DNA from: Synechococcus sp. CBW1108
Lineage (GTDB): Bacteria; Cyanobacteriota; Cyanobacteriia; PCC-6307; Cyanobiaceae
Direction of reading: 5' to 3'
NCBI RefSeq assembly: GCF_015840335.1
Contig: NZ_CP060395.1
Location: forward strand, 868,001 to 932,000
Length of the DNA: 64,000 nt
In this document: positions 28,408 to 36,106 of the stretch, one piece after another
Position numbering within the stretch: the stretch's first letter is position 1
Layout of the letters: every line of letters begins with the position of its first letter
Position numbers and translations under genes: made by a program
The notes under the pieces: generated by a model
What the model was told of the DNA's origin: nothing
What the model saw: only the letters and a program-made list of their open reading frames with translations
Databases searched by the model: none

Positions 28408-30711
28408 GTGCCCCCCATCCCTGGAGCGCCTTTGAGCGACCTGTTCAGCCATCAACGCGAGATCACCCTGGCCAGGGTGGCGCCCCTGGCCGATCGCTTG
28501 CGGCCGCGGACCCTCGACGACTTTGTGGGCCAGGAGGCAATCCTGGGGCCGGGCCGGCTGCTACGCCGGGCAATCGCTGCCGACCGGGTCGGCAACCTGA
28601 TCCTGCACGGCCCGCCGGGGGTGGGCAAAACCACCCTGGCCCGGATCATCGCCGGCAGCACCCGGGCCCACTTCAGCAGCCTCAATGCCGTGCTCGCCGG
28701 CGTCAAGGATCTGCGAATTGAGGTGGATGGGGCCAAGGAGCGCCTGGCCCGCCACGGCCTGCGCACCACTCTGTTCATCGATGAGGTGCACCGCTTCAAC
28801 AGCGCCCAGCAGGATGCCCTGCTGCCCTGGGTGGAAAACGGCACGCTCACCTTGATTGGCGCCACCACCGAAAACCCCTACTTCGAGGTCAACAAGGCCC
28901 TGGTCAGCCGCTCCCGGCTATTTCGCCTGCAACCCCTCGAAGCCCCCCACCTGCACCAGCTACTGGGGCGGGCCCTGCGCGATCCGGAGGTGGGCTACGG
29001 CGACCGCACCATCGTCGTCACCCCTGAGGCGGCCGACCACCTGGTGGATGTGGCCGGCGGCGATGCCCGCAGCCTGCTCAATGCCCTGGAGCTGGCGGTG
29101 GAGACAACCCCGGCCCAGGCCGATGGCCGGATCGTCATCGACCTGACCATCGCCGAGGAGTCAATCCAGCAGCGGGCGGTGCTCTACGACAAGCAGGGGG
29201 ATGCCCACTTCGACACGATCAGTGCCTTCATCAAGTCGCTGCGGGGCTCCGATCCGGATGCGGCCCTCTTCTGGCTGGCCCGCATGGTGGAGGCCGGCGA
29301 AAACCCCCGCTTTATCTTCCGCCGCATGCTGATCGCCGCCGGCGAAGACATCGGCCTGGCCGATCCCCAGGCGGTGGTGGTGGTGGAAGCCTGTGCGGCG
29401 GCGTTTGAGAGGGTGGGCCTGCCGGAGGGCCTCTACCCCCTGGCCCAGGCGGCGCTCTACCTGGCGGGGGCCGAGAAGAGCAACAGCGTGCTGGGCTTCT
29501 TTGATGCCCTCAAAAGCGTGCGCGAAACCAGCCGCCAACAGGTGCCATCCCACCTGCGCGATGCCCACCGCGATGGCCAGGCCTTTGGCGATGGGGTGGG
29601 TTATCGCTATCCCCATGCCTACGCCGAGCACTGGGTCGCCCAGAACTACTTGCCCAACGCGCTGCAGGGGGAGGTGTTCTGGCAACCCGGCAACCTGGGC
29701 TGGGAAGGCCAGAGGCGGGAGCGGTTGCAACAGCGGCGGGCCGCCCAACTGGCCGCCGCGGCCGAACTGGCCGCCGACCAGGGCGACGTGCTGAGCAGCG
29801 GCCCCGATGATCCCCAGTTGGAGCGCTGGCTGCAGCGCCAGGCCGCCGCTGAAGGGGAGAGGCTCGACAGCCTGAGGAGTCGATTCTGGGAAGGGGTGAG
29901 CTGGCAGCGCACCGACAGGGTGCTGGTGCTTGAGGCCCGCTCCTTGCTCTGGGCCCTCGACCCCCTGGCCGCCACCCCTGAGGGCGGCGTGGTGATCACC
30001 GTGGCTCAAGATTGCGACCGGGAGCGGTTGGCGGCCCAGCTACAGATTCTCGACAGCCTTAGCAAGCCCCAGCTGCTGGTGGTGCCCCAGGCCTGTCCGG
30101 AGGCGCTTGGGACCCAACTGGAAGCCCAAAGCGGCGATCGTTTCGACTGGGTGGTGGCTCGCCAAGCCTGGCAAGGCCTCAGTGCCGCCCAGGTGGAGCA
30201 CTGGATTGGGGTGGTTGGGGCCAGGCTGGCCCCCTCAGGCCAATGGCGGCTGTTGTTCAGCAGCCCCCAGCTGGGGCCCGCCGCAGGGCTGCTGGCCCTG
30301 CTGGGCTCCCCCCAGGGCCCCTTGGGAACCCTGCTGGATGAACTCGTCGTACTGGAACTGCAGCAGCTGGAGCTTCTTGAGGGCAGTGGGCAAGCGGCCC
30401 AGCGCGCCCTGAACGACCGGGGCTGGGATGGGCATGGGCAGCGCTGGCAGGAAACCCTCCAGCTGGAGCTCTCCGCCGCCCTGCTCGAGCGCTGGCTCGC
30501 CCCTGGCAGCGCCTACCTAGACCAGATAGCCGCCCTGCGCGGCAGCCCCCTGGGCGCCGAGGCGCTGCAAGTTTTGCGGGAAGGATTCAGCGCCTGCCTT
30601 GGCCAATTCCTGCCCCAGAAGCTGGAGCACACCCTGCTGATCGCCCGGCGGAAAGCGGGCACCAAAGCCAAACTGGCATCAAAAAAGCCCCGGCCAGGCC
30701 GGGGCAGTTAG
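28408..30711 (+). CDS. RarA/MgsA-type AAA+ ATPase fused to a C-terminal methyltransferase-like domain
   Basis: The first 440 residues are a replication-associated recombination ATPase (WRNIP1/MgsA family). Walker A is HGPPGVGKTT (68-75), Walker B is LFIDEVHRFN (Asp125-Glu126) and sensor 1 is IGATTENPYFEVN. The conserved C-terminal block YPHAYAEHWVAQNYLP follows. Such proteins load at stalled forks and act with SSB. Residues after about 500 (RVLVLEARSLLWALDPL and on) look like a methyltransferase-type Rossmann domain that E. coli RarA lacks, giving 767 residues in all. Start GTG 28408 or TTG 28432. The last codons overlap a terminator used by the convergent gene. Confidence 0.88.
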   Translation: MPPIPGAPLSDLFSHQREITLARVAPLADRLRPRTLDDFVGQEAILGPGRLLRRAIAADRVGNLILHGPPGVGKTTLARIIAGSTRAHFSSLNAVLAGVKDLRIEVDGAKERLARHGLRTTLFIDEVHRFNSAQQDALLPWVENGTLTLIGATTENPYFEVNKALVSRSRLFRLQPLEAPHLHQLLGRALRDPEVGYGDRTIVVTPEAADHLVDVAGGDARSLLNALELAVETTPAQADGRIVIDLTIAEESIQQRAVLYDKQGDAHFDTISAFIKSLRGSDPDAALFWLARMVEAGENPRFIFRRMLIAAGEDIGLADPQAVVVVEACAAAFERVGLPEGLYPLAQAALYLAGAEKSNSVLGFFDALKSVRETSRQQVPSHLRDAHRDGQAFGDGVGYRYPHAYAEHWVAQNYLPNALQGEVFWQPGNLGWEGQRRERLQQRRAAQLAAAAELAADQGDVLSSGPDDPQLERWLQRQAAAEGERLDSLRSRFWEGVSWQRTDRVLVLEARSLLWALDPLAATPEGGVVITVAQDCDRERLAAQLQILDSLSKPQLLVVPQACPEALGTQLEAQSGDRFDWVVARQAWQGLSAAQVEHWIGVVGARLAPSGQWRLLFSSPQLGPAAGLLALLGSPQGPLGTLLDELVVLELQQLELLEGSGQAAQRALNDRGWDGHGQRWQETLQLELSAALLERWLAPGSAYLDQIAALRGSPLGAEALQVLREGFSACLGQFLPQKLEHTLLIARRKAGTKAKLASKKPRPGRGS
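30681..30707 (-). terminator. Intrinsic terminator of the DUF1400-like gene, inside the rarA 3' end
   Basis: Read on the minus strand: GCCCCGGCC, one base, GGCCGGGGC, then TTTTTT. This is a 9-bp all-G/C stem with a run of six U, a textbook rho-independent terminator 35 bases downstream of the minus-strand gene's stop. It lies within the last codons of the convergent RarA gene (encoding KKPRPGRGS). Confidence 0.85.
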
Positions 30712-30738
30712 AAGGGCAGCTAGGAAAAGGCGATTGGC

Positions 30739-31458
30739 TCACCAGAGGCCGCGAATGGCATCGGGCTGGTACTGCTGGGCCGGAGCCGGAGTGATGCGCA
30801 CCTCAGCCACTGGATCGGCCATCTGGTTGGCCTGGAGGCAGGCTGGCAGGAACACATACCAGGAGAGCAGGGAGGTGCACTGGGCGTCGCCCTGACAACG
30901 CCCCTCGGCACAGACGTTCTGGGCACCGGTGTAGGTGTTGCAGAAGTCAGCCAGGCGCATGTCCGTCGGCAGGGCGTTCATGATCCCAGCTGCGGAAATC
31001 TGCCCATCGCGGGCATCGGCCACGATGGCCGAACGCAGGGCCTGCACCGCATAGGTGTTCATGCTCCAGTAGGGGAAGTAGCTGGAGGTCTGGTTCTTGA
31101 GGAACTTGACGCCGGCATCCGAGTAGAGGAAGCGGGAGACGCCAACGAAGTCGACGTTGTAGGCCTTGTTCATGCCTTCACGCACTTCGGCGGCGGTCCA
31201 ACCGGAGCGGTTCAGGCCCCCTTCCAGGCCCCGATCGGTGACTTCACCAGACTGCAGGAATGTATTGAAGGCATCCTGGTTGGTGGACCACACGGCGCCG
31301 CCGGTGTTCCAACGAACGGGGAGATTGTTGTCGACTGCGGCGGACGCTGGCAGGGCCACCGCCGAGAGGGCCGTACCCCAAAACAGGCCGGCCAGCAAGC
31401 CCTTGATCACGGGAGTATCGAATCGGTTCACTAAAAAGCTAGCCATCAACTGGCTCAT
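30739..31458 (-). CDS. Exported DUF1400-like protein without a hydrolase domain
   Basis: From ATG 31458 (ATG 31446 also possible) about 239 residues. A signal peptide (LLAGLFWGTALSAVALPASA) precedes a helical domain: WSTNQDAFNTFLQSGEV, then KAYNVDFVGVSRFLYSDAG and ALRSAIVADARDGQISAAGI. This resembles the DUF1400 module found before alpha/beta-hydrolase domains in cyanobacteria. Here no hydrolase follows; the C-terminus has a Cys-rich part (FCNTYTGAQNVCAEGRCQGD). Probably periplasmic, function unknown. A perfect terminator follows it. Confidence 0.65.
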   Translation of the reverse strand: MSQLMASFLVNRFDTPVIKGLLAGLFWGTALSAVALPASAAVDNNLPVRWNTGGAVWSTNQDAFNTFLQSGEVTDRGLEGGLNRSGWTAAEVREGMNKAYNVDFVGVSRFLYSDAGVKFLKNQTSSYFPYWSMNTYAVQALRSAIVADARDGQISAAGIMNALPTDMRLADFCNTYTGAQNVCAEGRCQGDAQCTSLLSWYVFLPACLQANQMADPVAEVRITPAPAQQYQPDAIRGLW

Positions 31459-31555
31459 TTCCCCGGAAAAGCAAGTAGCTGGAGCACAACGATACGAAAT
31501 TAAAAGATTTCCCTTAGATTTCCGGCCCGTTTGGCGTTTTTTGACCGATCTAGCG

Positions 31556-32230
31556 TCAAAACCGCATATCCATCCGGGGGTAGTAACAGCCGTTGCCCAC
31601 GGCCGCCCAGCGCCATTCTGCCGCCGTCGCAGTGCAGCAATCCGGCTGCAATCCTTCGCCAATATGCTGTAGCTGGCTGCAGGAATGGTCGCAACTCCAG
31701 TTGTGGAGCTCCACCGCCAAGCTGCTCTGGCGCCACTTGATCGCCGCCTCTTTGAGCACCCAGCTGGTGAGCACCGCCATGCGCAGAGCCTCTCCCGTCA
31801 GCCCCTCGAGTTGCCCCTGTTCCCCAATCGGATAAAACCTGCGCATCAAAGCGGCGGCATCGAGGGGACGGCCCACCAGCTCGAGATCCACGCCGATCGG
31901 CTCACCCGAATAGCCGATCAGCAGCCCCTGGCCACTGTGGCTGAGGCTGATCCAGCCCAGCCCCTCCAGCAGGCGCGGCGGCTGGCCAGGCGGGCTACAG
32001 AGCGGCACGGCTGCGGGCACGCAGCCCAGGACAGGGGCCAACACCTGCCGCAGGGCAGCGCGACTGTGCCAATAACGAAGGCGCTGGAGAGCGGGCAGCC
32101 CCTCGCCCCAGCCCAACTCCTCGGCGGAGAGGCTGGCCAGCCCGGCTCCCACCAGGGGCACCAACCAGAGCAGGGGCCTTGCGTTTCTGCCCGCCGACGG
32201 CGGGTCCCAGCCAGTTCCTAGGCTCAAGGA
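31556..32230 (-). CDS. 4'-phosphopantetheinyl transferase (Sfp/HetI type)
   Basis: The enzyme transfers phosphopantetheine from CoA to acyl or peptidyl carrier proteins. Motifs in order: GWISLSHSGQGLLIGY, then PIGVDLELVGRPLD with the Mg2+-binding Asp and Glu, and LTSWVLKEAAIKW. In cyanobacteria this single Sfp-like enzyme generally serves fatty acid synthesis as well. The start is uncertain: the conserved N-terminal pattern (PLLWLVPL) lies near 32164-32175 with no ATG; TTG 32230 and TTG 32164 are candidates, and the frame is open to 32308. Divergent from the peroxiredoxin gene. Confidence 0.85.
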   Translation of the reverse strand, partial: SLSLGTGWDPPSAGRNARPLLWLVPLVGAGLASLSAEELGWGEGLPALQRLRYWHSRAALRQVLAPVLGCVPAAVPLCSPPGQPPRLLEGLGWISLSHSGQGLLIGYSGEPIGVDLELVGRPLDAAALMRRFYPIGEQGQLEGLTGEALRMAVLTSWVLKEAAIKWRQSSLAVELHNWSCDHSCSQLQHIGEGLQPDCCTATAAEWRWAAVGNGCYYPRMDMRF

Positions 32231-32249
32231 TGTGTCATTCCAGCGTTTG

Positions 32250-32717
32250 ATGGCCCTGCAGATCGGCGATCCTGCCCCCGAGTTCACCCTGCCCGACCAG
32301 GACGGCAATCCGGTAAGCCTCTCCCAGTTGAAAGGTAAGCGGGTTGTGATCTATTTCTATCCGAAGGATGACACCCCCGGCTGCACCAAGGAGGCCTGCA
32401 ACTTCCGCGACCAGTGGAGTGCCTTTGAAAACCATGCCATCACGGTGCTGGGCATCAGCAAAGACGCTGCTGGCAGCCACGCCAAGTTCATAGCCAAATA
32501 CAGCCTCCCTTTCACCCTGCTCAGCGACGCCGAGCCCTGTCCGGTGGCGGCGGCCTACGGAAGCTACGGACTGAAGAAATTCATGGGCAAGGAGTACATG
32601 GGCATGATGCGCCACACCTTTGTGGTGGATGGGGAAGGCCGACTGGAGAAGATCTTCACCAAGGTGAAAGCCGAAACCATGGCCGACGACATTCTCAGCG
32701 AGCTGGGCCTGGCCTGA
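32250..32717 (+). CDS. Thioredoxin-dependent peroxiredoxin, BCP/PrxQ type
   Basis: A 155-residue peroxidase that reduces H2O2 and alkyl hydroperoxides with thioredoxin. The peroxidatic and resolving cysteines are five residues apart (DTPGCTKEAC, Cys45 and Cys50), the PrxQ/BCP signature. PKDDTPG, the downstream ISKDAAGSHAKF and the final LSELGLA also fit. ATG 32250 fits the family N-terminus MALQIGDPAPEF better than GTG 32232. Its end overlaps the convergent CoaX gene by 23 bases. Likely cytoplasmic or lumenal; no signal peptide is seen. Confidence 0.94.
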   Translation: MALQIGDPAPEFTLPDQDGNPVSLSQLKGKRVVIYFYPKDDTPGCTKEACNFRDQWSAFENHAITVLGISKDAAGSHAKFIAKYSLPFTLLSDAEPCPVAAAYGSYGLKKFMGKEYMGMMRHTFVVDGEGRLEKIFTKVKAETMADDILSELGLA

Positions 32718-33441
32718 GCGCAGAGAGGGCCTCGAGCACGAGCTGGGGGGCTCGCCGCACCGCGATGGGACTGGCCGCCAGCAGCTCCTCCACCAGGGGG
32801 GCCAGCAGCTCGCCATCGCCGCCTGTGATCCAGAGAATCGTGCCCGGCCCCTGCCCCTCTGCCTCAATGGCAGCCTGGGCAATGGCTGCGGCCAGACCCC
32901 GCAGCACCCCGGTGGCCATGGCGGCCTCGGTGCTGCGGGGCCAGCTATCGGCTGGCAACTGGGGGGGCAACTGAGGAGGCAACTGGAGCCGGGGCAGAGC
33001 AACCGTGGCCCCTGCCAGGGCATGCAACTGCAGGCCGGCACCCGCCAGCAGCCGCCCTCCGGCGAAACACCCTTCGGCCGTAATCCGGGTGAGACTGAGC
33101 GCCGTGCCCGCATCTGCCACCAACCCGGCTTGGCCGCTGAGACGATGGGCCTGCCAGCCTGCCAGGGCCCGATCGAGACCCAACCATGGGGGCACATCGC
33201 TCAGGGGCACATCGGACAAATGGAGCCGCCGCCTGGGATCCAGAGCCACCCCCGGCGGCACCGGACCGACCGCCGCCCAGCCCACCAGCCCCTCGAGCCC
33301 CCCCTCCCCGGCAGGCCCGCTCCAGCAGTGGAGGCCGCCAGAGCCGGCCATGGCCCAGTGCCATCGACTGTTGCCGATCAACAGCCAACGGGCCCCGCTC
33401 AGATGCCCTCGCCCATCAACCCGGGCAGGTGGATGCCGCAT
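32695..33441 (-). CDS. coaX: Type III pantothenate kinase
   Basis: This enzyme phosphorylates pantothenate, the first step of CoA synthesis. Family marks are LLIGNSRWHWA near the N-terminus (the phosphate-binding GNxR), PPWLGLDRALAG, the catalytic VADAGTALSLT and WITGGDGE. Two Pro/Gln-rich repeats (QLPPQLPPQLP) sit in a loop. ATG 33441 overlaps the end of cysH by 43 bases; the start could be downstream, but none fits better. It lies near the phosphopantetheinyl transferase gene, on the other side of the peroxiredoxin gene. Confidence 0.85.
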   Translation of the reverse strand: MRHPPARVDGRGHLSGARWLLIGNSRWHWAMAGSGGLHCWSGPAGEGGLEGLVGWAAVGPVPPGVALDPRRRLHLSDVPLSDVPPWLGLDRALAGWQAHRLSGQAGLVADAGTALSLTRITAEGCFAGGRLLAGAGLQLHALAGATVALPRLQLPPQLPPQLPADSWPRSTEAAMATGVLRGLAAAIAQAAIEAEGQGPGTILWITGGDGELLAPLVEELLAASPIAVRRAPQLVLEALSALRPGPAR

Positions 33442-34166
33442 TCCTGCTGGAGACCGCCGAATCGAGTGGCCCGGCCACTGACCTCGCCGGCATCTGGGCC
33501 ACTGGAATGCCAGTCCCCCACGCTCGAGTAGCCCTGCTCAAACAGCGGGTGCTGGGGCAGCTGGTGCTCCTCCATGAAGTAGTAAACCTCCCGCTTGCTC
33601 CAGGCGAGCAGGGGGCGCAGCGACCAGCGCTGCCGCACCGAATCCAGGGTCTCCATGGTGCGGCGATGGTCCGTCTGGCTGCCGCGCACCCCGCTGGCCC
33701 AGCAGGTGACCCCCAGATCGGTGAGGCTGCGGTCTAGGGGGTCAACTTTGCGAATGCGGTGGTAGAGCTGCAGATCACTGGCCTGGCCGGTTTCCCAGAG
33801 CCGGCCATGGAGGGCCTCCATCCGGGCAGAACTGATCAGCGACTGGGCCACCACCAAGTTGAGCTTGAGCCGGTGGACCAGCTGATCTGCGTATAGATAG
33901 GTTTCAGGCGGCAAGTAGCCCGTATCCACCCAGATCACCGGCAGGGAGCGGCCGGTCTGCTCAGCCAGGTCTGCCACCATCTGCAGCAGCACCGCAGACT
34001 GAATCCCAAAACTGGTGGTGACAGCAAACCCCTCGCCAAAGGTCTCCAGGCCCCAGTGCAGCCGCTCCGGAGCCGAGAGCTGGGCCAGTCGCAGCCGAAC
34101 CGCCTCCAGATCAATCGCTCGACCGGTGCAATCGGGAGGAAGGGCGGGAGATGGAGCCGTCTGCAT
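33399..34166 (-). CDS. cysH: Phosphoadenylyl-sulfate reductase (thioredoxin)
   Basis: A 255-residue enzyme of assimilatory sulfate reduction, converting PAPS to sulfite with thioredoxin. Blocks: FAVTTSFGIQSAVLLQM (the PP-loop-like region), VIWVDTGYLPPETY, CWASGVRGSQTDHR, and the C-terminal ECGIH with the catalytic Cys243. The absence of the Cys-Cys pairs that hold an iron-sulfur cluster in APS reductases points to the PAPS-specific type. The start overlaps the upstream flank of the divergent flavoprotein gene. Confidence 0.93.
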   Translation of the reverse strand: MQTAPSPALPPDCTGRAIDLEAVRLRLAQLSAPERLHWGLETFGEGFAVTTSFGIQSAVLLQMVADLAEQTGRSLPVIWVDTGYLPPETYLYADQLVHRLKLNLVVAQSLISSARMEALHGRLWETGQASDLQLYHRIRKVDPLDRSLTDLGVTCWASGVRGSQTDHRRTMETLDSVRQRWSLRPLLAWSKREVYYFMEEHQLPQHPLFEQGYSSVGDWHSSGPDAGEVSGRATRFGGLQQECGIHLPGLMGEGI

Positions 34167-34213
34167 TAGGCCATCATCGCCCTTGGCATGAGCTGCTGGT
34201 TAGGGTTTGGTCG

Positions 34214-35431
34214 ATGCTGTCGGCAACGGACCACAAAGCAATGGTGGAGTCTGCGGCGACGCCGGTAACGGCCCCGGTGGTGATTGTGGGAGGCGGTTTC
34301 GGCGGGCTCTACACAGCCCTGGCGCTCGCCGGCCAGCGCCAGCATCCACCGATTCTGCTGATCGATCCCAACGATCGCTTCCTATTTCTCCCCCTGCTCT
34401 ATGAATTGCTCAGCGGCGAACTGCGCAGCTGGGAAATCGCCCCCCGCTACGACACCCTGCTGGCGGGCAAAGGGGTTGCCTGGCTGCAGGACCGGGTCGT
34501 GCGCATTGACTCTGACAACGGCCTGATCCATACCGGCGCAGGCCGGCAACTGGCCTTCAGCCGGCTAGTGCTGGCCACCGGAGCCCAGGCCAACAGTTTC
34601 GGGATTCCTGGAGTGGTGGAGCACTGCTTCGGCTTCCGAACCCTGGCCGATGTGGAGCGCTTGCAGGGCCTGATCCGCAAGCTACGGGAACGGGCTCGGC
34701 CCCTGCAGCGGCTGGCCGTGGTGGGAGCTGGGGCCAGCGGCGTGGAGCTGGCCTGCAAACTGGCCGACCAGCTCGAGGGCAGCGCCATTGTGGAGCTGAT
34801 CGAGCAGGGCCCTGGCCTGCTGCCGCTGGCCAAGGCCTTCAACCGGGAACAGGCGGATCGCGCCTTGCAGCGCCGTGACGTACGCCTGCGCAGCCACACC
34901 CAGGTGGAGGCGGTGCAAGCAGACGGGCTTGAACTGAAGGGGCCTGGCGGGCAGGAGCACCTCAACGTGGAGGCGGTGATCTGGACCGCCGGCCTCAGCT
35001 TTTGCGCCCCGGAGATCCACCCTGCTGCCCCCGTTGACCGCCAGGGCCGCCTGCTGTGCCAGAGCAGCCTGCAGCTGCGCAACCACCCCCACATCTTCGC
35101 CCTAGGCGATATCGCCCATGTGGAGATGGAAGACAGCGGCAGGGAAGCTGCCCTGCCTGCCAATGCTCAAGTGGCCTTCCAACAGGCCGAATGCCTGGCC
35201 GGCAACCTGGTGCATTCGCTGGCAGGGGAAGGGCTGGAGCCCTTCGAGTTCAACGACCTCGGCGAAATGATGAGCCTTGGCGTGGGCGAGGCCAGCCTCA
35301 CGGGGGGGGGATTCACCCTGGCGGGAGCGGCCGCCTACCAAATCCGCAGGCTGGCCTACCTGGCCCGGCTGCCCGGCAAGGCCCACCAGCTCAAAGTGGC
35401 GGCCGGCTGGCTGGCGGACTGGCCGCGATGA
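34214..35431 (+). CDS. NAD(P)/FAD-dependent oxidoreductase, type II NADH dehydrogenase-like
   Basis: About 405 residues from ATG 34214 (34151 and 34241 are also in frame; 34151 overlaps cysH). Two Rossmann motifs: FAD-binding VIVGGGFGGLYTALALA near the N-terminus and NAD(P)-binding AVVGAGASGVELACKLAD near residue 170. They are followed by IWTAGLSFCAPEI and FALGDIAHVE for the FAD pyrophosphate. This is the NDH-2 layout: non-proton-pumping transfer of electrons from NAD(P)H to plastoquinone at the membrane, often in redox sensing in cyanobacteria. The C-terminus is amphipathic. Confidence 0.87.
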   Translation: MLSATDHKAMVESAATPVTAPVVIVGGGFGGLYTALALAGQRQHPPILLIDPNDRFLFLPLLYELLSGELRSWEIAPRYDTLLAGKGVAWLQDRVVRIDSDNGLIHTGAGRQLAFSRLVLATGAQANSFGIPGVVEHCFGFRTLADVERLQGLIRKLRERARPLQRLAVVGAGASGVELACKLADQLEGSAIVELIEQGPGLLPLAKAFNREQADRALQRRDVRLRSHTQVEAVQADGLELKGPGGQEHLNVEAVIWTAGLSFCAPEIHPAAPVDRQGRLLCQSSLQLRNHPHIFALGDIAHVEMEDSGREAALPANAQVAFQQAECLAGNLVHSLAGEGLEPFEFNDLGEMMSLGVGEASLTGGGFTLAGAAAYQIRRLAYLARLPGKAHQLKVAAGWLADWPR

Positions 35432-36081
35432 ACCCGGGGAGGAGTCCCAGGGGCCTGTTGCTCGATGCCATGGGGACCCTGATTGGCCTGCGCACCAGCG
35501 TGGGGAGCACCTATGCCGCGCTGGCCAGCCGCCACGGCCTGACAGTTGAGGCTGCAGCCATCGATCGCGCCTTCCCCCGCATCTATCGGCAAGCCCCGCC
35601 CCTGGCCTTTCCCGGACTCGGCGAGCGGGCCCTGGAGGAGGCCGAGATCGGCTGGTGGACAGCAAGGGTGGGCGAGGTACTCAGCGCCGCCGGAGCCCTT
35701 GCAGCGGGGGCTGCCCCGCCGCCGAACCTGGGCCGGGAGCTCTTCCAACGCTTTGCCCAGGCCGATCTCTGGCAGGTTTACGCCGACGTGCCTGGGCACC
35801 TGGAGGCCTGGCACCGTCGCGGCCTGCGACTCGCCGTCGTCAGCAACTTTGATAGCCGCCTGCCCGGCCTGCTCGAGGCTCTGGGGCTGGCCAGCTGGCT
35901 GGAGGCGGTGGTGGTGTCGTCAGCAGCCGGAGCCGCCAAACCCGATCCCCTGCCCTATCAGCTGGCCCTGACCCGGCTGGATCTCACGGCCGGGCAGGTT
36001 TGGCATGTGGGTGACAGCCCGGAGGATGGGGCCGGTGCCCAGGCCGCCGGAATCCGCTGGGTGAAGGTGCAGCGCCCATGA
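35428..36081 (+). CDS. HAD-superfamily IA hydrolase (REG-2-like)
   Basis: A 217-residue HAD phosphatase-like protein whose ATG overlaps the preceding TGA (ATGA). Motif I is LLLDAMGTLIG, with the nucleophile Asp13 and Met15 where most HAD enzymes have Asp; the DAxGTL variant is common in the REG-2/HDHD3 branch. Motif II is VVSNFD, motif III the Lys in GAAKPDPLPYQLAL, motif IV HVGDSPEDGAGAQAAG. The missing second Asp may weaken phosphatase activity. Substrate unknown. It is translationally coupled to the oxidoreductase gene. Confidence 0.88.
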   Translation: MNPGRSPRGLLLDAMGTLIGLRTSVGSTYAALASRHGLTVEAAAIDRAFPRIYRQAPPLAFPGLGERALEEAEIGWWTARVGEVLSAAGALAAGAAPPPNLGRELFQRFAQADLWQVYADVPGHLEAWHRRGLRLAVVSNFDSRLPGLLEALGLASWLEAVVVSSAAGAAKPDPLPYQLALTRLDLTAGQVWHVGDSPEDGAGAQAAGIRWVKVQRP

Positions 36082-36106
36082 TCGGCCGTACCCCCGCAAA
36101 GAGCCT

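Noticed and set aside
35428-35480. Loss of the second Asp in HAD motif I (DAMGT) taken as an inactivating mutation
   Set aside because: DAxGTL is the normal form in REG-2/HDHD3-like members, so it is noted in the annotation and not as damage.
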